The notes: generated by a model from the sequence alone, not told the origin. 64,000 nt of DNA from Pseudomonas brassicacearum subsp. brassicacearum (GCF_008801605.1 NZ_VZPJ01000004.1:372001-436000), one strand, 5' to 3'; shown: positions 1-9,688, counted from the first letter of the stretch. Translations and numbers: made by a program.

Positions 1-1
1 C

Positions 2-3000
2 CCCAAGGTCATCGGCGAGACTGTTGCCGCGCCCCTGGAACAAGCCATCACCGGCGTCGAGAACATGCTGTACATGTCCTCGCAATCCACCGCTGACGGC
101 AAGATCACCCTGACCATCACCTTCGCCCTGGGCACCGACCTGGACAACGCCCAGGTGCAGGTGCAGAACCGCGTCACCCGGACCGAGCCCAAGCTGCCGG
201 AAGAAGTGACCCGGATCGGCATCACGGTGGACAAGGCGTCGCCCGACCTGACCATGGTCGTGCACTTGACCTCGCCGGACAAACGCTACGACATGCTCTA
301 CCTGTCCAACTACGCCCTGCTCAACATCAAGGATGAGCTGGCGCGCCTGGGTGGTGTGGGTGATGTGCAGCTGTTCGGCATGGGTGACTACTCCCTGCGA
401 GTCTGGCTGGATCCGAACAAGACCGCCTCGCGCAACCTGACCGCCACCGACGTGGTTACCGCGATCCGTGAACAGAACCGCCAGGTGGCGGCCGGCGCCC
501 TGGGTGCACCGCCAGCGCCCAACGCCCAGGCTTTCCAGCTCTCGATCAACACCCAGGGTCGCCTGGTGAACGAGGAAGAGTTCGAGAACATCATCATTCG
601 TTCCGGCGCCAACGGCGAGATCACTCGCCTGAAGGATATCGCCCGGGTCGAACTGGGTTCCAGCCAATACGCCCTGCGCTCGCTGCTGGACAACCAGCCA
701 GCAGTGGCGATCCCGATCTTCCAGCGTCCGGGCTCCAACGCCATCCAGATCTCCAACGACGTTCGCGAGAAGATGGAAGAGTTGAAGAAGGGCTTCCCGG
801 CCGGGATGGACTACAGCATCGTCTATGACCCGACGATCTTCGTCCGTGGCTCCATCGAGGCGGTGGTGCACACCCTGTTCGAAGCGCTGATTCTCGTGGT
901 GCTGGTGGTGATCCTGTTCCTGCAGACCTGGCGCGCCTCGATCATTCCATTGGTGGCGGTGCCGGTTTCGCTGATCGGTACATTCGCGGTGATGCACCTG
1001 TTCGGCTTCTCGTTGAACGCCCTCTCGCTGTTCGGCCTGGTACTGGCGATCGGTATCGTGGTGGACGACGCGATCGTGGTGGTGGAGAACGTCGAGCGAA
1101 ACATCGAACTGGGGCTCACCCCGGTGGAGGCGACCAAGCGCGCCATGGGCGAAGTGACCGGCCCGATCATCGCCACCGCCCTGGTGCTGTGCGCGGTATT
1201 CGTTCCGGCGGCGTTCATCAGTGGCCTGACCGGGCAGTTCTATAAGCAGTTCGCCCTGACCATTGCCATCTCCACGGTGATTTCGGCCGTCAACTCCCTG
1301 ACCCTGTCGCCAGCCCTGGCTGCGGTATTGCTCAAGGGTCATGACGCGCCCAAGGACCGTTTCTCCAAGTTCCTCGACAAGCTCTTCGGTGGCTGGTTGT
1401 TCCGTCCGTTCAACCGCTTCTTCGAGCGCGCCAGCCACGGTTACGTGGGCACCGTCGCCCGAGTGATTCGTAGCAGCGGCATCGCCCTGGTGCTCTATGC
1501 GGGCCTGATGGTGTTGACCTTCTTCGGTTTCTCCACCACCCCGACCGGTTTCGTGCCCGGCCAGGACAAGCAATACCTGGTGGCCTTCGCCCAATTGCCG
1601 GACGCCGCGAGCCTGGACCGTACCGAAGACGTGATCAAGCGCATGTCGGACCTGGCCCTCAAGCAACCGGGCGTTGAAAGTGCCGTGGCCTTCCCGGGCC
1701 TGTCGATCAACGGTTTCACCAACAGCCCGAACGCCGGCATCGTGTTCGTGACCCTCAAGCCCTTCGACGAACGCAAGGACCCGAGCATGTCGGCCGGCGC
1801 CATCGCCGGTGCCTTGAACGGCCAGTACGCCGGGATCCAGGAAGCCTACATGGCGATCTTCCCACCGCCGCCGGTACAGGGCCTGGGTACGATCGGTGGT
1901 TTCCGCCTGCAAATCGAAGACCGGGGCAACCTGGGCTACGACGAGCTGTACAAAGAAACCATGAACATCATCACCAAGAGCCGCAGCGTGCCGGAACTGG
2001 CCGGGTTGTTCACCAGCTACACCGTGAACGTGCCGCAGGTCGATGCCGCCATCGACCGTGAAAAAGCCAAGACCCACGGCGTGGCCGTCAGCGACATCTT
2101 CGACACCCTGCAGATCTACCTGGGTTCGCTGTATGCCAACGACTTCAACCGCTTCGGTCGCACCTACCAGGTCAACGTCCAGGCCGAGCAGCAGTTCCGT
2201 CTCGAGTCGGACCAGATCGGCCAGCTCAAGGTGCGCAACAACCGTGGCGAGATGATCCCGCTGGCGACCTTCATCAAGGTCAGCGACACCTCGGGGCCAG
2301 ACCGCGTGATGCACTACAACGGCTTCATCACCGCTGAAATCAACGGTGCCGCCGCCCCGGGCTACAGCTCCGGCCAGGCTGAAAAAGCCATCGAGAAACT
2401 GCTCAAGGACGAACTGCCCAACGGCATGACCTACGAGTGGACCGACCTGACCTACCAGCAGATCCTCTCGGGCAACACCGCACTGTTCGTGTTCCCGCTC
2501 TGCGTATTGCTGGCGTTCCTGGTGCTCGCGGCACAGTACGAAAGCTGGAGCCTGCCATTGGCGGTGATCCTGATCGTACCGATGACCCTGCTGTCGGCCA
2601 TTACCGGGGTGATTCTCTCCGGCGGCGACAACAACATCTTTACCCAGATCGGCTTGATCGTACTGGTGGGGCTTGCCTGCAAGAACGCGATCCTGATCGT
2701 CGAGTTCGCCAAGGATAAACAGCTCGAAGGCATGAACCCGCTGGCGGCGGTGCTGGAAGCGTGCCGCCTGCGTCTGCGGCCAATCCTGATGACCTCCTTC
2801 GCCTTCATCATGGGAGTGGTGCCCCTGGTGTTCTCCAGTGGTGCCGGTGCGGAAATGCGTCATGCCATGGGTGTGGCGGTGTTCTCCGGGATGCTCGGCG
2901 TGACCTTCTTCGGCCTGCTGCTCACCCCTGTGTTCTATGTACTGATCCGCAACTTCGTCGAGCGCAGCGAGGCCCGCAAAGCGGCCCGGGCTTTGAAACT

Positions 3001-3016
3001 GGAGGCGCAACAATGA
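2..3016 (+). CDS. mexF: RND efflux pump inner-membrane permease, MexF-type (5' end outside window)
   Basis: Proton-driven RND permease that exports drugs and other small molecules through a periplasmic adaptor and an outer-membrane channel. The frame is open from base 2, so the gene begins upstream; 1004 residues are visible against about 1060 for MexF. The segment VVDDAIVVVENVE carries the paired Asp of the proton relay in TM4, and NAILIVEFAKD is the matching TM10 region. Two large periplasmic loops and paired groups of membrane helices follow the AcrB/MexB plan. The stop overlaps the next gene's start (ATGA), and that gene encodes the channel, so translation is probably coupled. The adaptor (MexE-like) should lie just upstream. 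MexF is the closest family member I recognise; substrate range cannot be read from sequence. Confidence 0.93.
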   Translation, partial: PKVIGETVAAPLEQAITGVENMLYMSSQSTADGKITLTITFALGTDLDNAQVQVQNRVTRTEPKLPEEVTRIGITVDKASPDLTMVVHLTSPDKRYDMLYLSNYALLNIKDELARLGGVGDVQLFGMGDYSLRVWLDPNKTASRNLTATDVVTAIREQNRQVAAGALGAPPAPNAQAFQLSINTQGRLVNEEEFENIIIRSGANGEITRLKDIARVELGSSQYALRSLLDNQPAVAIPIFQRPGSNAIQISNDVREKMEELKKGFPAGMDYSIVYDPTIFVRGSIEAVVHTLFEALILVVLVVILFLQTWRASIIPLVAVPVSLIGTFAVMHLFGFSLNALSLFGLVLAIGIVVDDAIVVVENVERNIELGLTPVEATKRAMGEVTGPIIATALVLCAVFVPAAFISGLTGQFYKQFALTIAISTVISAVNSLTLSPALAAVLLKGHDAPKDRFSKFLDKLFGGWLFRPFNRFFERASHGYVGTVARVIRSSGIALVLYAGLMVLTFFGFSTTPTGFVPGQDKQYLVAFAQLPDAASLDRTEDVIKRMSDLALKQPGVESAVAFPGLSINGFTNSPNAGIVFVTLKPFDERKDPSMSAGAIAGALNGQYAGIQEAYMAIFPPPPVQGLGTIGGFRLQIEDRGNLGYDELYKETMNIITKSRSVPELAGLFTSYTVNVPQVDAAIDREKAKTHGVAVSDIFDTLQIYLGSLYANDFNRFGRTYQVNVQAEQQFRLESDQIGQLKVRNNRGEMIPLATFIKVSDTSGPDRVMHYNGFITAEINGAAAPGYSSGQAEKAIEKLLKDELPNGMTYEWTDLTYQQILSGNTALFVFPLCVLLAFLVLAAQYESWSLPLAVILIVPMTLLSAITGVILSGGDNNIFTQIGLIVLVGLACKNAILIVEFAKDKQLEGMNPLAAVLEACRLRLRPILMTSFAFIMGVVPLVFSSGAGAEMRHAMGVAVFSGMLGVTFFGLLLTPVFYVLIRNFVERSEARKAARALKLEAQQ

Positions 3017-4434
3017 GTTTGAAAGCGTTCGTGCCGAGCTTGCTGGTGTTGGCCTTGAGTGCCTGCGCCGTGGGCCCGGACTACAAGGCCCCGCAAACGG
3101 AGGCGGCGAATATCACCACCGCCACCGACGGCGCCGCCGGCCAGAAGAATTTCGACCGTGCCCGGTTCGAAGGCATCTGGTGGCAGCAGTTCGACGACCC
3201 GACCCTTAACGCGTTGGTGACCCGTTCCCTGGAAGGCAACCGCGAGTTGCGCGTGGCCTTCGCCCGTTTGCGGGCCGCCCGGGCGATTCGCGATGACGCC
3301 AGCAATGACGCCATGCCGACCATCACCAGCCGTGCCAGCAGCAATCTGGGCAAAGGCCAGATCCCGGGACAGACCACCGACCGGGTCAATACCGAGCGTT
3401 ACGACCTGGGCCTGGACATGGCCTGGGAACTGGACTTGTTCGGACGCATCCAGCGCAACCTGGAAGCCACCGATGCCAATCAGCAGGCGATCGAAGCCGA
3501 TCTCTATCAGTTGCAGGTGACCATGATCGCCGAACTGGTGGACGCCTACGGTCAATTGCGCGGCGCGCAACTGCGGGAAAAGATCGCCCTGGCGAACCTC
3601 AAGAACCAGCAGGATTCGCGCAAGATCACCGAAAGCCTGCGTGATGCCGGCGTCGGCGATCAGCTCGATGTGGTGCGGGCCGATGCGCGCCTGGCCTCGG
3701 TGGAAGCCAGCGTGCCGCAGTTGCAGGCCGAACAGGTGCGTCAACGCAATCGCATCGCCACGTTGCTGGGCGAGCGTCCGGACAAACTCAGCGTGGACCT
3801 GAGCCCGAAACAGTTGCCGGCCATCGCCAAGGCCCTGCCCATCGGCGACCCGGGTGAACTGCTGCAACGGCGCCCGGACATTCTCAGTGCCGAACGCCAA
3901 CTGGCCGCTGCCACGGCGCGCATCGGCGTGGCCAAGGCCGACCTGTTCCCACGGGTCAGCCTGAGCGGTTTCCTCGGCTTCACGGCTGGCCGCGGCTCGC
4001 AGATCGGCTCCTCGGCGGCCAACGCCTGGGCGCTGGGCCCGAGCATTACCTGGGCGGCTTTCGACCTGGGCAGCGTACGGGCTCGCTTGCGCGGTGCCGA
4101 CGCCGAGGCGGACGGCGCCCTGGCGACCTACGAACAGCAAGTGCTGCTGGCTCTGGAAGAATCGGAAAACGCCTTCAGTGACTACGGCAAACGCCAACAA
4201 CGGCTGATCTCGCTGATCCGCCAGAGTGAATCGAGCCGCGCCGCCGCCGACCTCGCCGAGATTCGCTACCGCGAAGGCACTGTGGACTTCCTCGTGCTGC
4301 TCGACGCCCAGCGCGAACGCCTGGCCGCCGAAGACACACAGGCCCAGGCCGAAGTGGACCTGTACCGCGGCATCGTCGCGATCTACAAGGCCCTGGGCGG
4401 CGGCTGGAAACCGGAAACCGTCGCCAGCAACTGA
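3013..4434 (+). CDS. oprN: Outer-membrane efflux channel lipoprotein, OprN/TolC family
   Basis: Outer-membrane channel component of the RND pump encoded just upstream. The ATG at 3013 shares four bases with the permease stop and gives 473 residues, matching OprN-family length. The N-terminus is a lipoprotein signal peptide with lipobox LSAC (Cys about residue 18), followed by the family-typical AVGPDYKAP. Two homologous halves of coiled-coil hairpins follow, with RRPDI near residue 290 typical of NodT/OprM-type channels. A strong terminator lies about 50 bp after the stop, so this is the last gene of the pump operon. Assignment as OprN rather than another OprM paralogue rests on the MexF-like partner. 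Confidence 0.92.
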   Translation: MSLKAFVPSLLVLALSACAVGPDYKAPQTEAANITTATDGAAGQKNFDRARFEGIWWQQFDDPTLNALVTRSLEGNRELRVAFARLRAARAIRDDASNDAMPTITSRASSNLGKGQIPGQTTDRVNTERYDLGLDMAWELDLFGRIQRNLEATDANQQAIEADLYQLQVTMIAELVDAYGQLRGAQLREKIALANLKNQQDSRKITESLRDAGVGDQLDVVRADARLASVEASVPQLQAEQVRQRNRIATLLGERPDKLSVDLSPKQLPAIAKALPIGDPGELLQRRPDILSAERQLAAATARIGVAKADLFPRVSLSGFLGFTAGRGSQIGSSAANAWALGPSITWAAFDLGSVRARLRGADAEADGALATYEQQVLLALEESENAFSDYGKRQQRLISLIRQSESSRAAADLAEIRYREGTVDFLVLLDAQRERLAAEDTQAQAEVDLYRGIVAIYKALGGGWKPETVASN

Positions 4435-4485
4435 TCCCCCTGCTCAACCGAGCTCCTTTGGTTGGCCGCAACCAGCCAAATTTTT

Positions 4486-4519
4486 GCCCCGCTTCTCATT
4501 TGGACGCGGGGCTTTTTTT
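4486..4519 (+). terminator. Rho-independent terminator of the efflux operon
   Basis: Perfect 7-bp stem GCCCCGC (4486-4492) / GCGGGGC (4506-4512), 13-nt loop, then seven T. It lies 52 bp after the oprN-like stop on the same strand. Confidence 0.9.
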
Positions 4520-4559
4520 CGGCTGGCGCTAACCTCCACCTCCTCTTGGAGGAGCACCC

Positions 4560-4650
4560 TGTGGGAGCAAAGCTTGCTCGCGATAGCAGTGTGTCAGTTG
4601 CATTGCTGCAAAATGTGCCACCCTCATCGCGGGCAAGCCTTGCTCCCACA
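4560..4650. repeat. REP pair (inverted, REPIN-like)
   Basis: Two 25-base REP copies in opposite orientation (4560-4584 and 4626-4650) sharing the GCTTGCTCGCG-type core seen at many places in this window. Together with the terminator they fill the gap between the efflux operon and the TPR gene (4435-4762); I see nothing else there. Confidence 0.9.
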
Positions 4651-4762
4651 CTGACTCGGGCAAGCTTACCCTCGGCCCATGAGATGCTTCACAGGGTTTG
4701 ACTCAAGCCCCCACCTGACCGAAGCTTGCGGCATTTCACGCTTCTGGTAATGGATTCCCTGC

Positions 4763-5821
4763 ATGCTCTCGCCTCGCCGCCGCTATCTGCTCCTCAGCCT
4801 CTGTGTCCTGTTGGTGATTGGTCTTGTCGCGGTATGGCTACGCAGCACCACGCCGCAGATCCCTGAAGCGATCAAACGTGGCTACAGCGAAGCCTTGGGA
4901 AGCGCCCGCAACGGGCAGCCAGGGGCAGCGCGGATGCTTTACCAGCAATTGGGGCGTCCGGACCTTTCGCCCAAGCGCCGCGTGTGGCTACACGCCGAAC
5001 TGCCCAACTACCCCAGCCCCCAGGCTCTGAAGCTGGCGGACGCGGACCTGCACAGCGAATCACCGGACGTGCGTCGGGCCGCCATTGGCAGCATCGTCGG
5101 GCTGGTGCCGACGGGTCAGCGCAGCCTGTTGCTCGGCCCGCTCCTGGATGATGACGACCAGAATGTCCGGTTCGCCGCCGTGAACGCGTTGCTGGGCTTG
5201 TCGCCGGATGACCTCGGCCTGTATTTCGGGGCGATGCAGTTAGCCATCGACACCTGGGAACAGGTGCTCGAGGACGGTCCGAAAACCGCTGAGACCCACT
5301 ACCAGCTCGCCCGACTGCACCTGCACAACGCCGAACTGAAGAAAGCCCAACAAGCCCTTGAACAGGCCTTGCGCCTGCAACCGGACAACCTGCCGGCGCT
5401 GGTCATGCAGATCGAGGTGCTGGACAAACAGGGCCAAAGCGAAGCCGCACGATTATTGCTCGCCCGACAGTTGCAAACCCAGCCCGCGTCGGCTTATCTG
5501 CAACATGCGCTGGGCATGTGGCTGCTGCAACACGGCCAGAACGAGTATGCGGTGCTCGGCTTGGCAAAAGCGGTGGAACTGGAGCCCGAGAACCGCCATT
5601 ACCGCTATGACCTGGCGACCACCCTGCATGCCGAGCAGGAAGTGGAAGCGGCGCTGAAACAGCTGCAGGAAATTGTCCAGCGCTACCCCGCCGACCGCAA
5701 GGCACGGGTGCTGCTGATCAACTATTGGAAGGAGACCGGCCAGTTGCAGAATGTTCAAATCCTGCTGGCGCAACTTGAACAGTTGAACCCCGACGATCCG
5801 GCGCTGCAACAGGGTCTGTAG
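4763..5821 (+). CDS. Membrane-anchored HEAT/TPR repeat protein
   Basis: 352-residue protein of unknown function. A single hydrophobic segment (about residues 8-25, following RRR) predicts an N-terminal membrane anchor with the rest in the periplasm. Residues about 80-145 look like HEAT-type helical repeats (SPDVRRAAIGSIVGL, DQNVRFAAVNALLGL). Residues about 170-350 form at least four TPR units (THYQLARLHLHNAELKKA, then QALRLQPDN, KAVELEPEN and similar). Such proteins usually act as scaffolds, often in envelope or respiratory-complex assembly, but nothing here identifies a partner. No strong Shine-Dalgarno stands before the ATG, and the next gene is over 150 bp away, so it appears monocistronic. 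Confidence 0.8.
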   Translation: MLSPRRRYLLLSLCVLLVIGLVAVWLRSTTPQIPEAIKRGYSEALGSARNGQPGAARMLYQQLGRPDLSPKRRVWLHAELPNYPSPQALKLADADLHSESPDVRRAAIGSIVGLVPTGQRSLLLGPLLDDDDQNVRFAAVNALLGLSPDDLGLYFGAMQLAIDTWEQVLEDGPKTAETHYQLARLHLHNAELKKAQQALEQALRLQPDNLPALVMQIEVLDKQGQSEAARLLLARQLQTQPASAYLQHALGMWLLQHGQNEYAVLGLAKAVELEPENRHYRYDLATTLHAEQEVEAALKQLQEIVQRYPADRKARVLLINYWKETGQLQNVQILLAQLEQLNPDDPALQQGL

Positions 5822-5973
5822 GCCCTTCGGTGCATGCCGAAAGTTGTGCAATACACCGCGTTTTATCGATGTAAGCGGAACCGCCATCAGCGCCAAAGGT
5901 CAAGTGTTCAGGCAGTTGAATTCAGGCGTTACCCCGCCTGCTGCCCACTTCCCTAGTCATGAGAGGGCTATTT

Positions 5974-7476
5974 TTGTCTACATCTAACGAGTTGATCAGT
6001 GCAAAAGCCGCCACCGGCATCGAAGGACTGGACGATGTCCTTTCCGGTGGTTTGTCCCGCGGCCATGTGTTCCTGCTTGAGGGGGAACCGGGGACTGGTA
6101 AGACCACGGTCGCGCTGCATTTTCTGTTGGCCGGCGCCAAGGCTGGCGAGCGCTCGTTGTACATCACGCTATCGGAAACCGAGCGTGAACTGCGTCAGGG
6201 CGCAACCTCCCACGGGTGGACGCTGGACGACAACATTCATATTTTCGAACTGACCCCGCCCGAAAGCCTGCTCAATGCCGAGCACCAGCAGAGCCTGCTG
6301 TACTCCTCGGACCTGGAGTTGGGCGAAGCGACCCGACAGATCTTCGAAGTGGTCGAACGGGTCAAGCCGACCCGGGTGGTGCTCGACAGCCTGTCGGAGA
6401 TTCGCCTGCTGGCGCAAAGCTCCTTGCGCTATCGTCGCCAGATCCTCGCAATCAAGCACTACTTCGTGCGCTACGACGCCACAGTCCTGCTGCTCGACGA
6501 CCTGACCACCGAGTCCCTCGACAAGACCGTCCACAGTGTCGCCCACGGGGTGATTCGCCTGGAAGAACTGACCCCCAACTATGGCGCCGAACGACGCAGG
6601 ATCCGGGTGGTCAAGTATCGCGGGCAGAAATACCGTGGTGGTTACCATGACTTCACCATCATGGGCGACGGCGTACACGTCTTCCCACGCCTGGTGGCCG
6701 CCGAACACCGTGGCCAATACCTGCGCCAGCAACTCTCCAGCGGCATCGGCGAACTGGACGCCCTGCTGGGTGGCGGTATCGAGACCGGTTCCAGCACGTT
6801 GATCCTCGGCCCGGCGGGGACCGGCAAGTCGCTGATAGCACTGATTTTTGCCGCAGCCGCCGTGCATCGCGGCGAGAAGGCCGCGCTGTTCATCTTCGAT
6901 GAAGAACTGGGCTTGTTGTTCGAACGCATGAAAAACATCGGCATCGACCTGCAAGCCCTGCAAGAGACCGGCAACCTGCTGATCGAACAAGTGGACGCCG
7001 CCGAGCTGTCCCCTGGCGAGTTCTCCCACCGCGTGCGCCGTTGTGTCGATGAGGGCGATATCAAGACCGTGGTCATCGACAGCATCAATGGCTATCAGGC
7101 GGCCATGCCGGAAGAGAACGCCCTGGTGCTGCACATGCATGAATTGTTGCTCTACCTCAACCGCAAGGGCGCGGCGACCTTCATGACTGTTGCGCAGCAC
7201 GGTCTGGTCGGCGACATGCAGGCGCCCGTGGACATTACTTACCTGGCTGACACGGTGATTCTTTTGCGTTATTTCGAAGCACTGGGCAAGGTGCGCCGGG
7301 CGATTTCCATCATCAAGAAACGTACGGGCAGCCATGAGTCGACCATCCGCGAATACCGCATCAGCGGCTTGGGCATGACCATCGGCGAGCCGCTCGAGGC
7401 GTTCCAAGGCGTCTTGCGAGGGGTTCCCACTTACATGGGCGAGAGCAACCCGCTGCTCAGGGATGAACACCGGTGA
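5974..7476 (+). CDS. KaiC-like double-domain RecA ATPase
   Basis: 500-residue KaiC-family protein with two RecA-like ATPase domains. Walker A motifs are GEPGTGKT (near residue 40) and GPAGTGKS (near residue 280); the C-terminal TGSHESTIREY stretch matches the KaiC CII end. I chose TTG at 5974 because GAGAGGG lies six bases upstream of it; the in-frame ATG at 5959 has no ribosome binding site and would place that GAGAGGG inside the coding region. The glutamate pair after strand 2 reads S-E in domain 1 and D-E in domain 2 rather than E-E. No kaiA or kaiB is nearby. The gene overlaps the next by one or a few bases, and that gene is a histidine kinase, so the ATPase probably feeds a phosphorelay rather than a circadian clock. 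Confidence 0.88.
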   Translation: MSTSNELISAKAATGIEGLDDVLSGGLSRGHVFLLEGEPGTGKTTVALHFLLAGAKAGERSLYITLSETERELRQGATSHGWTLDDNIHIFELTPPESLLNAEHQQSLLYSSDLELGEATRQIFEVVERVKPTRVVLDSLSEIRLLAQSSLRYRRQILAIKHYFVRYDATVLLLDDLTTESLDKTVHSVAHGVIRLEELTPNYGAERRRIRVVKYRGQKYRGGYHDFTIMGDGVHVFPRLVAAEHRGQYLRQQLSSGIGELDALLGGGIETGSSTLILGPAGTGKSLIALIFAAAAVHRGEKAALFIFDEELGLLFERMKNIGIDLQALQETGNLLIEQVDAAELSPGEFSHRVRRCVDEGDIKTVVIDSINGYQAAMPEENALVLHMHELLLYLNRKGAATFMTVAQHGLVGDMQAPVDITYLADTVILLRYFEALGKVRRAISIIKKRTGSHESTIREYRISGLGMTIGEPLEAFQGVLRGVPTYMGESNPLLRDEHR

Positions 7477-9146
7477 TGCTGGCCGAGCCCCTGTCCGAGC
7501 GGGCGCTGATCCTCGCGCCGCTTGGGCGGGACAGCCAGATCGCCTTGATGATCCTCAATGAGGCCGGTTTTGCCGGCCTCATCTGCCGTCATCTGGGCCA
7601 TTTGTGCGAAGAACTGGAAAAAGGTGCCGGCCTGCTGGTGATTTCCTCGGAAGCCCTGGTGGGGCCCGATCTGGAAGCGCTATTCCTGCACATCGAGCAG
7701 CAACCGGCCTGGTCTGACCTGCCCATTGTCTTGCTGACCCATCACGGCGGCCCGGAACAGAACCCGGCGGCGCGTATCGGTACGCAACTGGGCAACGTGA
7801 CCTTCCTTGAGCGCCCTTTCCACCCAGTGACCCTGATCAGCCTGGTGACCACCGCCCTGCGAGGCCGTCGAAGGCAGTACGAAGCCCGCGACCGCCTGAT
7901 CGACCTCAGCAACAGCGAACTGCGCCTGCAAACCACCCTTGAAACCCTTGAACAGCAAGTGGAAGAACGCACGGCCCAGTTGCGCCATAACGAAGAGGCA
8001 CTGCGCCAGTCGCAGAAAATGGAAGCAGTCGGCCAACTCACCGGCGGTATCGCCCACGACTTCAACAACATGCTCACCGGGATCATCGGCAGCCTCGAAC
8101 TGCTGCGCCGGCGCCTGGCCCGGGGCCGCACCGAGGACCTGGACAGCCTGATCGACCTGGGCGTGACCTCGGCCAACCGCGCCGCCGGCCTGACCCATCG
8201 CCTGCTGGCGTTTTCCCGTCGGCAATCGCTGGACTCCAAGGCGGTCCAGATGAACACGCTGGTGTTGTCCATGGGCGAGCTGCTGCAACGCAGCCTCAAC
8301 GAAAGCATCCGCCTGGACATGCAGCTGGACGAACAGCTCTGGATCGCCGAAGCCGACCCCAACCAACTGGAAAGCGCCCTGCTCAACCTGGTCCTCAACG
8401 CCCGGGATGCCATGCCCAATGGCGGGAACCTGGTGGTAAAGACCTGCAACCGGCACCTGGATGCCGATTTCACCGACGCCTACACCAACCTGGAACCCGG
8501 CGACTATGTGGTGCTGAGCGTGCAGGACAGCGGTTGCGGCATGCCCGAAGCGATCATCGGTCGCGCGTTCGATCCGTTCTTCACCACCAAACCAATCGGC
8601 CAGGGCACCGGGCTGGGCCTATCGATGATCTATGGGTTCAGCAAGCAATCGCGCGGGCATGTGACCATCGACAGCGAAGTCGACAAAGGCACCACTGTGA
8701 ACCTTTACCTGCCGCGCTTTCGCGGTGAGGAAATCCACGAGCCCCAGGTCAACACGCCACACGCCCCGTATGCGCAGGACGGTGAGACCGTGCTGATCGT
8801 CGAGGACGATCCAGCGGTGCGAGTGCTGGTGAGCGCGGTGTTGAGCGAGCTGGGTTATGCCTTTGTGGAAGCGGCCGACGCCAACGGCGCAGTACCGATC
8901 CTCCAGTCAGGCCAACGCATCGACCTGCTGATCAGCGATGTGGGCCTGCCCGGCATGAATGGCCGGCAACTGGCGGAAATCGGCCGGCAGATCCGCCCGG
9001 ACCTGCCGATACTGTTCATCACCGGTTACGCTGAACATGCAGCCGTACGCGGCGGTTTCCTTGACCCGGGGATGCAGATGATCACCAAACCGTTCACGTT
9101 TGATCTATTGACGGCCAAGGTCCGGGAGATGATCACGGTTCCTTGA
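7476..9146 (+). CDS. Hybrid histidine kinase with N-terminal pseudo-receiver and C-terminal receiver
   Basis: Cytoplasmic sensor kinase, 556 residues. Residues 1-125 fold like a receiver but lack the phospho-acceptor Asp (the strand reads LLVISSEAL). A coiled coil follows (about 140-185), then a HisKA-type domain with IAHDFNNML (His194), an HATPase domain (NARDAMPNGG, DSGCGMP, GTGLGLSM) and a C-terminal receiver with Asp in LLISDVGLPGMNG. There are no membrane segments. Either GTG 7473 or ATG 7476 could start it; the ATG shares one base with the KaiC-like stop (TGATG), so the two are almost certainly translated together. The fused pseudo-receiver is a plausible docking surface for the KaiC-like partner (inference). 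The family resembles blue-light and stress hybrid kinases of the HWE/NtrB-like type. Confidence 0.88.
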   Translation: MLAEPLSERALILAPLGRDSQIALMILNEAGFAGLICRHLGHLCEELEKGAGLLVISSEALVGPDLEALFLHIEQQPAWSDLPIVLLTHHGGPEQNPAARIGTQLGNVTFLERPFHPVTLISLVTTALRGRRRQYEARDRLIDLSNSELRLQTTLETLEQQVEERTAQLRHNEEALRQSQKMEAVGQLTGGIAHDFNNMLTGIIGSLELLRRRLARGRTEDLDSLIDLGVTSANRAAGLTHRLLAFSRRQSLDSKAVQMNTLVLSMGELLQRSLNESIRLDMQLDEQLWIAEADPNQLESALLNLVLNARDAMPNGGNLVVKTCNRHLDADFTDAYTNLEPGDYVVLSVQDSGCGMPEAIIGRAFDPFFTTKPIGQGTGLGLSMIYGFSKQSRGHVTIDSEVDKGTTVNLYLPRFRGEEIHEPQVNTPHAPYAQDGETVLIVEDDPAVRVLVSAVLSELGYAFVEAADANGAVPILQSGQRIDLLISDVGLPGMNGRQLAEIGRQIRPDLPILFITGYAEHAAVRGGFLDPGMQMITKPFTFDLLTAKVREMITVP

Positions 9147-9189
9147 TTTTGTGGGAAGGCCCTTAACCCTGTGGAAAGGTCCTTGATTC

Positions 9190-9276
9190 TGTGGGAGCAA
9201 AGCTTGCTCGCGATGAAGTCGCCTCGGTTTCAGGAAGACCCAGTGGGCCTCATCGCGGGCAAGCCTTGCTCCCACA
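9190..9276. repeat. REP pair (inverted)
   Basis: Head-to-head REP copies (9190-9214 and 9252-9276) between two convergent genes, the hybrid kinase on + and the receiver gene on -. No separate terminator is evident; the REP hairpins may do this job. Confidence 0.88.
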
Positions 9277-9310
9277 AAGCCTTGCCCAATCCAAACAATA
9301 CTTATGAAAC

Positions 9311-9688
9311 CTACGACAACATCGACTGCATGATGGCCTGCAGCTCATCCAGGTCGAACGGCTTGTCCAGGATCGGTGCCTTGCGGGTAATGGGGCTGTC
9401 AGTGTCGCGCACTTCCTGCGCGTAGCCACTGATGAAAATGACCTTCAGCTCGGGACGCAACTTGACCGCAGGCTCGGCGATCTGCACCCCGGAGATACCA
9501 CCCGGCAGGCGGAAATCGGTAATCATCATGTCCAGATGAGGCTTGCTCGCCAGGATCTCGAACGCCTGGGCACCGTTTTCGGCCTGTAGCACCCGGTATC
9601 CCTCGCCCGACAGGTAGGCCGACAACACCATCAGGATCGACGGGTCATCCTCGACGATCAATACAACATCTTGCGCATCTTCACTCAT
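9311..9688 (-). CDS. Single-domain response regulator
   Basis: 125-residue stand-alone receiver. Acidic pocket VEDD, phospho-acceptor Asp in MMITDFRLPGG, Thr/Ser switch in VIFISGYA and Lys in ILDKPF are all present, so it should be phosphorylatable. There is no output domain. ATG at 9688 is preferred over an upstream in-frame TTG at 9709 because an AAGG sits before it; it overlaps the stop of the upstream kinase gene by 8 bp. It is the last gene of the five-gene minus-strand signalling set and is the likely phospho-acceptor or phosphate sink of that relay. Confidence 0.88.
   Translation of the reverse strand: MSEDAQDVVLIVEDDPSILMVLSAYLSGEGYRVLQAENGAQAFEILASKPHLDMMITDFRLPGGISGVQIAEPAVKLRPELKVIFISGYAQEVRDTDSPITRKAPILDKPFDLDELQAIMQSMLS

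Noticed and set aside
2935..4200. Minus-strand frame of over 400 codons opposite the efflux genes
   Set aside because: Antisense shadow of OprN-like coding sequence.
6169..7470. Long minus frame opposite the KaiC-like gene
   Set aside because: Antisense shadow; no recognisable motif and no ribosome binding site.
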